Assembly: GCA_050011815.1 (NCBI GenBank)
Contig: JBEKIJ010000004.1
Coordinates: 62,001 to 126,000, forward strand
DNA length: 64,000 nt
DNA from: Chersky-840 sp050011815
Lineage (GTDB): Bacteria; Actinomycetota; Acidimicrobiia; Acidimicrobiales; UBA8190
Direction: 5' to 3'
This document shows positions 25,904 through 34,955 of the stretch, piece by piece. Below the pieces are notes generated by a model. The model did no database searches and was not told where the DNA came from. It worked only from the letters and a program-made list of their open reading frames with translations. A program made the position numbers and the translations under genes. Positions within the stretch are counted from its first letter, which is position 1; each line of letters starts with the position of its first letter.

Positions 25904-26881
25904 GTGCGTCGGGGTTGGGTCGCTTTACCATTGGTCGCCCTTCTCATGGGCCTGATCGTCCCGGTCAGCCTCACAGAGCCCTCGGTTGCCGGAGCGCAGC
26001 CGGCTCCTTGCGGGACGATGTCGCTTGGTTCAGTCGACTATCAGCACGTGATCTGGGTGTGGATGGAGAACAAGAGTGCGAGCGAAGTGATCGGCTCGTC
26101 TCAAGCGCCATACATCAACAGTGTTGCATCCGAGTGTGGGCTGGCCACGAACTACCACAACCTCACCCATCCCAGTCTGCCCAACTACGTGGGGGCCACC
26201 TCCGGACTACCGCTCTCATCGCTGGGCCAGTTTCTTTCGGATTGCAGTCCATCGAGAAGGTGCTCTACGACAGCAGCGAGCATCTTCAGCCAGGGCGAGA
26301 CGTGGACGGGCTACGAGGAGTCCATTCCCAAGGACTGCGACAAGAAGAACGCGGGCGAGTATGCCGTCCGGCACAACCCGCCCCCGTACTTTTCAAAGCT
26401 TCCCTTCTGCAAGCCCAAGAAGGTGGTTCGCCATGGTTCGAAGATAAGCGACGACGTGCCTTATGGCGAGCTCGCCTCCGACCTGGCAGCCAACGCGCTC
26501 CCCGATTTCTCGTTCGTCACGCCTAACCTGATCGATGACATGCACGACGGCACCGTCGCCGACGGGGACGCGTGGCTCGCCGATAACCTGCCCACGATTC
26601 TGAACAGCGGTGAGTACCAGGCTGGCCACGTGGCCGTGATGATCACGTGGGATGAGGGTGAACCCGAGGACCCCGCGGGCGAGAATTGCGTGGCCGACCC
26701 ATCCGGTGCAGGCTGCCTGGTACCCACGATTATCGTGAGCCCAAGCACACGAGCTGGCACTACCTCTGCGACGTTCTTTGACCACTACTCTCTGCTGCGC
26801 ACTACTGAGAGCCTTCTTGACCTGCCGCTCCTCGGGCAAGCCGCCACGGCGCCGAGTATGAATTCGGCGTTCAACCTCTAG
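25904..26881 (+). CDS. Secreted phosphoesterase (alkaline phosphatase/phospholipase C superfamily)
   Basis: 325 residues, GTG start. Signal peptide (WVALPLVALLMGLIVPVSL, cleavage likely after AGA). HVIWVWMENKS, NLTHPSLPNYVGATSG, DDMHDGTVADGD and MITWDEGE follow the order of the PF04185-type phosphoesterase (acid phosphatase/phospholipase C) fold, where Asp/His residues and a Thr/Asn nucleophile bind metal. DHYSLLRTTE near the C-terminus supplies the last His. Predicted to cleave phosphate esters outside the cell. Confidence 0.85.
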   Translation: MRRGWVALPLVALLMGLIVPVSLTEPSVAGAQPAPCGTMSLGSVDYQHVIWVWMENKSASEVIGSSQAPYINSVASECGLATNYHNLTHPSLPNYVGATSGLPLSSLGQFLSDCSPSRRCSTTAASIFSQGETWTGYEESIPKDCDKKNAGEYAVRHNPPPYFSKLPFCKPKKVVRHGSKISDDVPYGELASDLAANALPDFSFVTPNLIDDMHDGTVADGDAWLADNLPTILNSGEYQAGHVAVMITWDEGEPEDPAGENCVADPSGAGCLVPTIIVSPSTRAGTTSATFFDHYSLLRTTESLLDLPLLGQAATAPSMNSAFNL

Positions 26882-27099
26882 AGGGATCTCGCTGAGCCAC
26901 CCTGCGGTTGGTCTAGGCGTACATCCCAACCGGCGGGTGCAAGTTGAGGAGCTCGAACTACTAGTCAGGCGGACGGCCGCGGTCCTCTCACCGCGGTGAT
27001 TGCGATCGTGACCACCGTTGAGCGCAGAGTTGATGCCGCAAAGGCGTGTCCTGACCTCCTTCTTAGACAGGGCAGGAGAACCCTGCCAAGGTCTAGACG

Positions 27100-28383
27100 G
27101 TGAGCCATGGGACGGCACGGCACGCGCGGCATCTGCGCCGGGCCGACCCTGTGTTTCTCCTCTTGTCTGCGCGCCACGCAAAGCATCGACGGCGGCAATC
27201 CGGCAGACGTGCACCAGTGGTCTTGACCGGTATTGTGGGACTTGTGTTGGGCCTGGGCCCACTCCTCTTCTCTGCCCCGACCAGCGACCAAGGCCCGCCC
27301 CTACCGTCGGAGACAACGACGACGACCCCGCCACCGGTTCTTCCCCCGGCCGTTGCCTTCTCGTCGCCAGCACCCCGTGCGGTGAGTAGTTCGACATCCG
27401 CGCCTCCCGTAACGACATCATCGACCACACCCGCACACGCACATTCGAGGTCGATCGCATTCCCGGTCAAAGCTGCTCGAGTTCCGGCGGTGACAACTGT
27501 CACGCCGCACAGTTCCACCTCATTGCACATCATGGTCATCATGATGGAGAACGAGAGCGAGAGCGACCTCATCGGGAACCCCGATGCCCCGAACGTCAAC
27601 GCGCTAGCCACCGAATACGGCTTAGCGACAGATTCCTTCTCCATCGCGCATCCGTCGCTGCCCAACTACCTCGACTTGCTCTCCGGCTCCAACTACGGGG
27701 TCACCGATGACGGCACGCCGTCCTCTGAGAGCATCCCGGCCAGCGCGCAGACCTTAGTGAACCAACTGGAGACAGCCCGGATCTCCTGGAAGGCGTACAT
27801 GGAGTCCATGGCTTCGGCTGGGTACACAGGTGGGGACTCGACGTGCTGCGGTGGTCAGTACTACCAGCATCACAACCCGTTCGTGTACTTCCCGGCAGTC
27901 ACCTCGCTTGCGGATTTCGCGTCGAACGTGGTGCCGTCGACGAACATCATGACCGATCTCAACTCGACGTCGCCGCCGGATTTCATGTGGATGACCCCCG
28001 ACGGCACCGACGACATGCACGACGGACAAACAGATGCAGGGGGAGATGTGAACCCCTCCGTGGGAGACGCCTGGATCGGGAACTTCGTCGCCCAGGTGCA
28101 GTCGACCGCCTGGTACGCCCAAGGCGGCAAGATCGTGGTCGAGTGGGACGAGGGCATGGACTCAGACAGCTCGGGCATCGGCAGTGCCGGTGAGAGCGGC
28201 GGCGGTCATATCATCACCATCGTGGTGAGCGCTGCGCTCAAGACCCACCCCCGCCAGGACCCCACGCCGGTGAATACCGCCGGCGTTCTGCACTCCATCG
28301 AGGGTGCCTACGGGCTTCCATACCTGGCCGATGCGAGCGACGCCGCCAACGGCAACATTGACGCGCTACTCGGTGCCACGTGA
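27100..28383 (+). CDS. Secreted phosphoesterase paralogue with Thr/Pro-rich linker
   Basis: 427 residues. A TM or signal anchor at about 40-58 (APVVLTGIVGLVLGLGPLLF) is followed by a ~90-residue Ser/Thr/Pro-rich linker, then the same phosphoesterase core as the upstream gene: HIMVIMMENESESDLIG, SIAHPSLPNYLDLLSG, GTDDMHDGQTDAGGD, VVEWDEGMDSD. Its His near SGGGHIITIVVS replaces the DHYS His. GTG start; an N-terminal basic stretch precedes the anchor. Probably surface tethered. Together the two genes form a diverged tandem pair. Confidence 0.82.
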   Translation: MSHGTARHARHLRRADPVFLLLSARHAKHRRRQSGRRAPVVLTGIVGLVLGLGPLLFSAPTSDQGPPLPSETTTTTPPPVLPPAVAFSSPAPRAVSSSTSAPPVTTSSTTPAHAHSRSIAFPVKAARVPAVTTVTPHSSTSLHIMVIMMENESESDLIGNPDAPNVNALATEYGLATDSFSIAHPSLPNYLDLLSGSNYGVTDDGTPSSESIPASAQTLVNQLETARISWKAYMESMASAGYTGGDSTCCGGQYYQHHNPFVYFPAVTSLADFASNVVPSTNIMTDLNSTSPPDFMWMTPDGTDDMHDGQTDAGGDVNPSVGDAWIGNFVAQVQSTAWYAQGGKIVVEWDEGMDSDSSGIGSAGESGGGHIITIVVSAALKTHPRQDPTPVNTAGVLHSIEGAYGLPYLADASDAANGNIDALLGAT

Positions 28384-28761
28384 CCCGTACCGATAATTTT
28401 CAGCCATATAGGTCCAGCGCCGGCGCACGAGGTCCCATTGCCAACGCAGCAAGGTCTCGGGCTGGACGGCGAGCCCGCGAAGTCGGGAATGTCGCAGAGT
28501 AGCTCAGGGGGCCTTTTCTCCCCTCAAGGTCGAAAGCAACAGACCTAGGGAGATCTTGAGGGCCGGCCAGCGCCTGACAAGGGCTGGAAGACCTAGACAG
28601 GTGGTTTCACCTACTCGTCCCAAGTGGTTCCCCCCTTTTTCCACGGCCCCGGCCCGTCAACAATCACAACAGCATCACAACGGGGTGTGAGGCCGCTGGC
28701 GGGTTCGCCCAGCGTAGAGACGGGGGATGCCAGGATGTGGCGGGGCTGGCTGAGATCAGTT
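28384..28761. other. Intergenic, no gene seen
   Basis: About 380 bases of mixed composition downstream of the second phosphoesterase. No hairpin with a T-run and no repeat recognised. Confidence 0.4.
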
Positions 28762-29031
28762 CTAACGCGTGTTCTTGCGTTGCTGCTCGACAACGACGGC
28801 GGGCAGGGTGACCGAGGCTCTCATGTCCGCGCCGGCATTCGTCTGCTCGAGCACATTGGCAACCTTCGTGGCGGCCCCGACGACGGCATCGATCGCCCAG
28901 GGCCAGACCCGGTAGTTCACGGCGCCCGGCACCTGGGTCCTCCCTTCGTGTGGCGCGGGTAAGCGAAAGACACGCACCGTCGTAGCGACCGAGCCAACCG
29001 CTGCCAACGGCACCACAAGCTTCACACGCAT
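28762..29031 (-). CDS. Possible 89-residue hypothetical protein
   Basis: Minus-strand frame from ATG 29031 with high third-position GC, product MRVKLVVPLAAVGSVATT... ending VVEQQRKNTR. It contains a short hydrophobic start and a YRVWPWAIDAVVGAA segment. There is no visible ribosome-binding site, so support is compositional only. Confidence 0.35.
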   Translation of the reverse strand: MRVKLVVPLAAVGSVATTVRVFRLPAPHEGRTQVPGAVNYRVWPWAIDAVVGAATKVANVLEQTNAGADMRASVTLPAVVVEQQRKNTR

Positions 29032-29082
29032 TCGATGAAGACGATCGGCGGAGGCGACATTCGTCTCCAGAAGGAGCGCACC

Positions 29083-30105
29083 ATGGATGCAAGGAACGAC
29101 AACACCTCCGGTGAAGGACCTTCCGGCCCCGTGAGGCATCGCGTGCGGGGCCGGATCCGTAACCTGGCTCTGCGCGTCCTCGTCGCTTGGTGCATGGTCC
29201 TTGTCACATGTGCTGTCGTCATCGCCGGCGGTGCAGGTGCAGGGTTGCCGTCAGCCGCCGCCGCTGCTGGCCCGAAATGTGTGTTCAAGGGCCCGAGCGC
29301 GGTCTTTGGGCAGTTGGTCATCAGCGAGGAGCCAGGCGGGACCGTCAACATCGATTGCACGGGCTTCCCCGCCAACCATCCCTACCTGTTGGTGGAGGCC
29401 AGTCTCTTGGTCGCCATCGACCCTGCTGCTGCGCCACTCCTGCAGGGGCAGACGACGTCTCTCCCGGGGCTCCTGGCTGTCATCTCCGCCCTTCCGGAAT
29501 TGAACCCGCAGTCGATTGCGTTCCCCACCTCGAATGCACAGGGCGTCCTGGATTACAACTACCAGATCCCGAAGTCCAACCCGCCAGACCCGAATGCCAC
29601 CTGCCCACCGACGACGGCGGAAATCAACGCGGGGCTGATCGGATGCGCCGTGGCCATGATCGATCTCGAAAGCTTCAAACCGGTCACCATTGGAACCTGT
29701 GTGCTCCAATACTACGGAGACCCGTTGCTGCCTCCGGCACCCACGCTGGCTCTTTCGAAGAGCACGGCGATCCAGGGTCAATCTGTTGCGGTCAGTGATG
29801 CCCCGGGAGCCAAGACCTTCTGGTGGCTAGCGACGTTGGTGTCGTTGTACGCCAACCTCGGTGGTGGCAGTAGCAGCGGAGGTCCCATACCCGTCGAGGT
29901 GAAGATCAAGGGCCATCGAGCCACCACGGACGCGGCAGTCACGCCGGCAAGTTACAACGGTACAACCCTGACGCCGCCCCAGCTGTCAGGGACCTTCGTC
30001 GCTCGGAGCAACGGCAAGCTCAACGTCAAGGTCTCCCTCAAGGCCACCCTCCTCGGACTTGCGATCTCGAATCTGGCCACGGCGAAGTTGAAGGTCATGA
30101 GGTAA
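29083..30105 (+). CDS. Secreted hypothetical protein with beta domains
   Basis: 340 residues from ATG 29083, chosen because AAGGAG lies seven bases upstream (an in-frame ATG at 29035 has none). After a basic N-terminus a signal segment LALRVLVAWCMVLVTCAVVIAGGAGAG ends near an Ala-rich cleavage region. The mature protein has conserved-looking Cys residues (GPKCVFKG, IDCTGF, ATCPP, IGCAV, GTCVL) and strand-rich sequence, like an exported Ig-like protein. I do not recognise the family. Confidence 0.7.
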   Translation: MDARNDNTSGEGPSGPVRHRVRGRIRNLALRVLVAWCMVLVTCAVVIAGGAGAGLPSAAAAAGPKCVFKGPSAVFGQLVISEEPGGTVNIDCTGFPANHPYLLVEASLLVAIDPAAAPLLQGQTTSLPGLLAVISALPELNPQSIAFPTSNAQGVLDYNYQIPKSNPPDPNATCPPTTAEINAGLIGCAVAMIDLESFKPVTIGTCVLQYYGDPLLPPAPTLALSKSTAIQGQSVAVSDAPGAKTFWWLATLVSLYANLGGGSSSGGPIPVEVKIKGHRATTDAAVTPASYNGTTLTPPQLSGTFVARSNGKLNVKVSLKATLLGLAISNLATAKLKVMR

Positions 30106-30123
30106 CCGGCCCGGCCGGCCGGT
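30105..30123. terminator. GC-rich hairpin after the secreted protein
   Basis: ACCGGCC-CGGCC-GGCCGGT overlaps the stop region of the gene at 29083 and is followed by a G/T-rich stretch without a T-run. Likely a stem that ends or protects the transcript in this convergent gap. Confidence 0.45.
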
Positions 30124-30173
30124 GTGTGGGCGAGGGGGGCGTTCTGTCCCCGAACGGCGCTCCGGCAGGGCGG

Positions 30174-30268
30174 TTTCCCACGCTGTTGCTCTGCTTTCCC
30201 ATGCATTTGCCGTGCAGATCGAACCGAGCGTGGGCCTGGTCGCCCGTGCCCGGAGTCTCATCTGACAG
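30174..30268 (+). repeat. Interspersed repeat, copy E (3' part)
   Basis: Core TTTCCCACGCTGTTGCTCTG at 30174, then TTTCCCA, then CCTGG at 30235-30239, 39 bases after the core, as in the other copies. The 5' hairpin is not recognisable, so this is a partial copy. It lies between convergent genes. Confidence 0.7.
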
Positions 30269-30371
30269 AGTCGGTCATCTGCATCGAACCTCTACGATGC
30301 CGGCGCCGGCGGAGTTGCGTACCACTCTCATGGCACAAACATCGGCCATGTCGCCCATCCGGGTTCTCAGG

Positions 30372-31118
30372 TCAGGTCACCGCGACGAGGAGGACGGGGA
30401 CCGAGCTCCGTTCCAGGATCTCGCGTGCCACGGTGCCGCGGCTGGGATCGGTCGTGTGGGGCCAACCCACGGCTACGAGTTCCGCTTGCAGCGATTCGAC
30501 GGCGGCGAGCACCTCGACGGCCGGCACGCCGATCCGTAGCTCCAGCCGGACCTGCGGTGCGCCCAGGAGGTGGCGGGCAAAGAACTCCTGGGCGTAGGCC
30601 TCCGTCTCGTGTTGAATCTGGTCGGTGAAGCTGGGGATGTCCTCATCGACATGGACCACCACGATTTCGAAACCCGCGCCGGTCGAGAGTTCAATGGTCC
30701 GCTGGAGGGCGCGGGCCTTGCCGGGCGTGCCCTCCATAGCCACAAGGACCTTGTGCAGACGCTCGGGTGGTTGGGCGTCCGGTGGCACCACCACGACGGG
30801 CTTGTCGGTTCGACTGGCGAGCGTGAGGGCGAGGTGCCCGGCTGGCCGAGGACCAGCGCGGCCGCCCCGCGCTCCTAGGACGAGAGCCACGACGTTCTTG
30901 TGAGCTACCACCAGTTCGAGCTGTTCAATCGGATCACCGACGGCCGTGTGGAGGGTCGCGCCTGCAGCCTGGGCCGAGGCACGAGCGGTCTCGTCGCCGT
31001 CCTCGGTGACGTGCACGACATCGAGCGCACCGCCGAGGGCCGAGGCGACGGCCTGGGCCATGGCCAACACCGGCCGCGAGGCGGCCGAGTTGTCGATGGC
31101 GGCGACGACTTTTCTCAT
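30372..31118 (-). CDS. Tandem universal stress protein
   Basis: 248 residues from ATG 31118, whose ATGA overlaps the stop of the GH65 gene (chosen over ATG 31133). Two USP domains: residues 1-115 (MRKVVAAIDNSAASRPVL ... VALVLGARGGRAGPRPAGHLA) and about 120-248 (KVLVAMEGTPGKARAL ... PSRGTVAREILERSSVPVLLV). Neither glycine loop is the full ATP-binding G-2x-G-9x-G consensus, though the first is close. Translationally coupled to the GH65 gene, so they likely share a dormancy or hypoxia role as in mycobacteria. Confidence 0.88.
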   Translation of the reverse strand: MRKVVAAIDNSAASRPVLAMAQAVASALGGALDVVHVTEDGDETARASAQAAGATLHTAVGDPIEQLELVVAHKNVVALVLGARGGRAGPRPAGHLALTLASRTDKPVVVVPPDAQPPERLHKVLVAMEGTPGKARALQRTIELSTGAGFEIVVVHVDEDIPSFTDQIQHETEAYAQEFFARHLLGAPQVRLELRIGVPAVEVLAAVESLQAELVAVGWPHTTDPSRGTVAREILERSSVPVLLVAVT

Positions 31119-34100
31119 GTCATCGGCTCCCATTGCGGTCCGCGGCGACGAAACGACAGCGTGCCGGGTCCGACGGCAAACGGTGTGCCGCCGACGATCA
31201 CAGAAATGCGCCTGTCGCTCCAGATGGAGAGGTGGGCTCGCTCCTTGCGGATGCGAACCCTGCTGCCGTGAAACTGTACCCGCAGTTCGAGCGCCGACCA
31301 CGACGGAGGCAGAACCGGGTCGACGTGGAGCATGCCGGCGCGCGGGCGGAGGCCGCCGAATCCGTACGCGAGTGCTTGCCACGTCCCACCCATGGTGGCG
31401 AGATGCAAGCCTCCGGCTGTGGAGCCGGTCAGGTCGTCGAGGTCCATGCGCGCGGCGATACGCAGCGCCTGCAGGGCACGGTCGAAGTCCCGCGCCCGGG
31501 CCAGCACCGAGGCGTGAATCGCCGGGGACAACGAGCTGCCGTGCGCGGTGCGGGGCTCGTAGAAGCGGAGGTTGGGCTCAAGACTGCCGGCCACCACTTC
31601 ATCGGGGACAAGGTGGTGGAGCATGAGGACGTCCGCCTGCTTGATCACCTGTGCGCCGCGGGTTCGCTCGGCCCCGAGCAGCAGATCGGCGGCGATGGGA
31701 CGATGCGGAGCCACTTCGGCGATGACCAACGGCTCGAGCCGCCCGAATCCGGCGAACTGCTCGTAGATCCCGGTGTCAGGGTCGTAGCCATCGACCAGAG
31801 AGTCCGCAAGATCAAGCCAGCGTTGCTGCTCGCCGACGTGGACATTGTCGTCCGGGTCGTACGCTTCAACGGCCTGGGCGGCGCGGCGCAGGTTCCACCG
31901 GGCCATGACGTTGGTGAAGGCGTTGTCGTCGACGGGCTCGTGGTACTCGTCGGGACCGATGACTCCGTAGATATGGGCGCTCCCATCTGGCTCGAGGCGG
32001 ATTCGCGACGCCCAGTACCGAGCCGTTTCGACGAGGATTCGGCAGCCTGGCCCCCGGGCAAACTCCTCGTCCCCGGACCAGTCCCAGTAGCAGCACGCCG
32101 CCCACGCCACCTGGGCGACGATGTGCTCCTCGAGTTGGCCGGTGCGGATGGGGACGATCTGTCCAGACCGGTCTCGGGCGCTTGTCGGCGTGACGTCGCG
32201 ACCGGTGCGGGCAGATTCCCACGGAAAACGGGCCCCGGCGTGGCCCGCGGCGTGCGCCGCCTCGATGGCAGCGGGGAGCCGCCGTAGGCGGTACTCGAGC
32301 ATGGCCCGGGCCGAGGCCGGATGCGTCGCGGCCAAGAAGGGCAGCACGAAGGTGTCGGCATCCCAAAACACGTGGCCCCGGTAGCCCGTCCCCGTCAGGC
32401 CTCGGGCGCCGACAGCGGCCTCCCCGGAGTCAGCAACCGACGCCATAAGGTGGAAAAGCGCGAAGCGGATACTCAACTGCAACTCGTCATCTCCCTCGAC
32501 GACCACGTCGGCGTCCTCCCACCGGCGTGCCCATGCCTGGCGATGCTCGGCGAATAGCTGGTCGAAGCCCATGGTGGCGGCCTGACTGACGGCATCGACG
32601 GCAGGAGAGGGATCAGGGAGGGTGTCGGTGTCGCATCGGTAGACGACCACGCGATCGAGAACATTTCTGCGAGGTGTCTCTCCATCGACCGAACCTGGCC
32701 TCGCCGACGTAGTCTGCGCGGCCGCCGCCACGATCCCGCCCGTGGAGCCAGCGACCTGTATCCACACGGCCTTGCCGACGCGACCCTGCTCATGGGTGGG
32801 GTCGTCGGCCGCCGCCAGCAGCGGAGGCCCGGCACGGAGAGCAGTCGGATATCGGGCTCGTAGCAGGGCCATGGCGGGCCGGGCGAGCGAGGCGAACCGC
32901 ACGCTCTCAACGGCATCTGTGGGGGCGCCGGAGCGTTCGTGAAGGACCCCGATGCGCAGGTCGAGAACGCGCCGCAGTGGCGCCGCGGCGTCAAACTTGC
33001 CCAGCGTGAAGGCGACGGGTCCGGTGAGGAGGTGGGTACTTGGGCCGTCCCCGTCGTAGACGCCGGCGGCGATGACACAAGAGTGCCGGTTCAGGTGACT
33101 TGCGAGGGGCGCACCGCTGGTCCCGAACCGGCCGTTGGCCAGGGTGAGAAGGGCTTCGTGGACACGCTCGTGCTCGACGTCGAATCCCTCCACGGCGAGG
33201 GACCAGCCTGAGGAGGTGGTGGCCTCGGGAAGGGCCTGCTGGCGCCGTCGACGCAGCTGGTCGGCTAGTAGTTGGCGCAATCGTGCCATGCCACCGGTGA
33301 GTACCACCATCCCCGACCGTGGCGAACCCCGGTTGCCGTTCACGAGCACGACCGTCGCGGCTCGCACGTCCGGGGCGACCACGGGAGCGGGGCGGTGGGG
33401 CACGCCCGCCAGCCCATCGACGACCACCAGGACCGACCCGGGGTCGACCCCCCGCCGCCACAGCTCCTCGAGCATGCCCTGGGCCACGTCCCCGGCATCC
33501 ACGAGGGCGATCTCCACCTTGGTGCCCTCGACCACCACCCGCGGGTCGTTGAGCCCGGCCCGACGAGCCTCTTCGATGGCGAGGTCGGCGATGTGCGCCA
33601 CGCCCGGGATGCCGTGGGCCAGCAGGAGTTCTTTGAGCCTGTTCCATGTCGTTCGTCGTGCCGGGTCGTAGACGAGCTCGACGCCGACCTTGGGGGAGCT
33701 GGCGGGGCGGGGGAGTGCCGTGGCCGCCAATCCCAGTCCGGCCAGCGTCTCGGCAAGGGCCTCGCCGACTCGATCGAGCGCGGCGAGATCCCCATCGCGC
33801 CGCGGTTCCCCGAGGCGCTGAACTCCCGAGTGGTCGACGATGGCGACACCGGTCCCGCCGCTGTCAGCGAGGAGGATTGGGGCGGCACCGCCGGAGGGCC
33901 TCGTTAGTCGTTCGGCCAGGTCCTCGACGGGTTCGGGAGCCAGCACACCCACAAGGGCACCCGCCTCGGCGAGAGCCATCAGGGCTTTTGCCAGCTGCGC
34001 CGAGATCGCGGCGGCGGTACTCCAAACGACGACCGCCTCAAACCGCCGGTCCAACCCCGGCGGCAGTGCAGAGAGGCGGCTCCGGGGTGTTGGTGAGGGT

Positions 34101-34135
34101 CCGTCACCCCGATCACTGGAGATGCCGGTGCTCAT
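31115..34135 (-). CDS. GH65-family protein with degenerate OtsB-like N-terminus
   Basis: 1006 residues. Residues 30-300 resemble a trehalose-phosphatase/HAD domain but the catalytic D-x-D-G-T is absent (VVVWSTAAAISA at that position). Residues 320-1000 are a glycoside hydrolase family 65 protein: beta-sandwich, then (alpha/alpha)6 barrel with GYRGHVFWDADTF, the general acid in GPDEYHEPVDDN (about 728) and KQADVLML. GH65 members are mostly disaccharide phosphorylases. The layout recalls mycobacterial Rv2006/OtsB1, which I recall lying beside a universal stress protein gene. A 4-nt overlap joins it to the USP gene. Confidence 0.85.
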   Translation of the reverse strand: MSTGISSDRGDGPSPTPRSRLSALPPGLDRRFEAVVVWSTAAAISAQLAKALMALAEAGALVGVLAPEPVEDLAERLTRPSGGAAPILLADSGGTGVAIVDHSGVQRLGEPRRDGDLAALDRVGEALAETLAGLGLAATALPRPASSPKVGVELVYDPARRTTWNRLKELLLAHGIPGVAHIADLAIEEARRAGLNDPRVVVEGTKVEIALVDAGDVAQGMLEELWRRGVDPGSVLVVVDGLAGVPHRPAPVVAPDVRAATVVLVNGNRGSPRSGMVVLTGGMARLRQLLADQLRRRRQQALPEATTSSGWSLAVEGFDVEHERVHEALLTLANGRFGTSGAPLASHLNRHSCVIAAGVYDGDGPSTHLLTGPVAFTLGKFDAAAPLRRVLDLRIGVLHERSGAPTDAVESVRFASLARPAMALLRARYPTALRAGPPLLAAADDPTHEQGRVGKAVWIQVAGSTGGIVAAAAQTTSARPGSVDGETPRRNVLDRVVVYRCDTDTLPDPSPAVDAVSQAATMGFDQLFAEHRQAWARRWEDADVVVEGDDELQLSIRFALFHLMASVADSGEAAVGARGLTGTGYRGHVFWDADTFVLPFLAATHPASARAMLEYRLRRLPAAIEAAHAAGHAGARFPWESARTGRDVTPTSARDRSGQIVPIRTGQLEEHIVAQVAWAACCYWDWSGDEEFARGPGCRILVETARYWASRIRLEPDGSAHIYGVIGPDEYHEPVDDNAFTNVMARWNLRRAAQAVEAYDPDDNVHVGEQQRWLDLADSLVDGYDPDTGIYEQFAGFGRLEPLVIAEVAPHRPIAADLLLGAERTRGAQVIKQADVLMLHHLVPDEVVAGSLEPNLRFYEPRTAHGSSLSPAIHASVLARARDFDRALQALRIAARMDLDDLTGSTAGGLHLATMGGTWQALAYGFGGLRPRAGMLHVDPVLPPSWSALELRVQFHGSRVRIRKERAHLSIWSDRRISVIVGGTPFAVGPGTLSFRRRGPQWEPMT

Positions 34136-34430
34136 GTCACCGATCTGCCGGTCAGTCCCACGGTGTGGCCGTCAGGTGGCGGTGTCTTGCCGCGGGTCTG
34201 GATTTGTCGACCAGGCTGGCAAGCGCCAGGACGGACTGCGACCCAGACAGCAATGGTTGTTCCACCATCCTCCATCGAACGTGTCCCAGGTGCTTCATCG
34301 CCATCGCTGTTGACTCGGGCCTCTATCTGTTCGGACGGCTTCGTGTGATGACACAACGCTAGGGCCCTGGATTGGTTGCCATGACGGTTCAACTCAAGAG
34401 AAATGTCACCATCTCACCAGGACGGGTCCG
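34136..34430. other. Intergenic between divergent stress genes
   Basis: About 295 bases separating the GH65/USP operon (-) from a broken USP gene (+). It must hold both promoters, but I cannot identify a palindrome or clear -10/-35 boxes. Confidence 0.4.
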
Positions 34431-34842
34431 ATGAACGCTGAACGTGGGCCGATCTTGCTCGCTGCTCTTGACCACTCGCCAGCGGTTCACGGCGTGCTGA
34501 CAGCCGCTCTCGGGGTGGCCGAGCTGGTCGGGGCGGACGTCGAGGCGCTGCACGTATCGGAGGGGAAGCAGAGCGCGCGCCTGGCGCTGAGCGTCACGAA
34601 CGCCGCCCGTGTCCACCTGCAAGAGAGGACCGGACCAGTCGCAGAGACGATCCTCGCCACACTTCAGGCCCAGAAATGGTCGGGGCGGTCATGGGGACAC
34701 GGGCGCTTCGCATCGGACCTCGACCAACAGGCAGCATCGCCCATCGAGTGATAGCCGGGATGTCCAAACCCGTTGCCTTCGCATGGAAGCTGCCCTCCGT
34801 GGCATCGAGGATGCGTCCATGCGACAGCACAGAGAGCGGATG
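34431..34842 (+). pseudogene. Universal stress protein, frameshifted
   Basis: The first frame encodes a USP start (GPILLAALDHSPAVHGVL ... VEALHVSEGK) as far as about 34675. The conserved USP end then continues in another frame: VGAVMGTRALRIGPRPTGSI, HRVIAGMSKPVAF. One indel near 34670-34680 explains both. The second frame runs on into a fragment of an MFS gene (34819-34853). Non-functional unless the indel is a sequencing error. Confidence 0.8.
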
Positions 34843-34853
34843 ACCGCGACCGA
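34819..34853 (+). repeat. Remnant of the 3' end of an MFS exporter gene
   Basis: 35 bases encoding MRQHRERMTATE match 33 of 35 bases of the MFS gene at 50117-50151. It lies about 100 bp upstream of the quinone reductase gene, as the MFS gene lies upstream of the quinone reductase relic at 50.25 kb. Confidence 0.75.
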
Positions 34854-34955
34854 AGTTCTCAATGGACCGGCATTCACGACGGGCTGTCCGCTCGATGGCT
34901 GGGAATGAACCGGTCCCCGGCGAGGTTGGTGGTGGTATTGAGAAGGGAGCTGCTT

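Noticed and set aside
31133..32287. Plus-strand frame inside the GH65 gene
   Set aside because: Antisense shadow: the minus-strand frame carries intact GH65 motifs.
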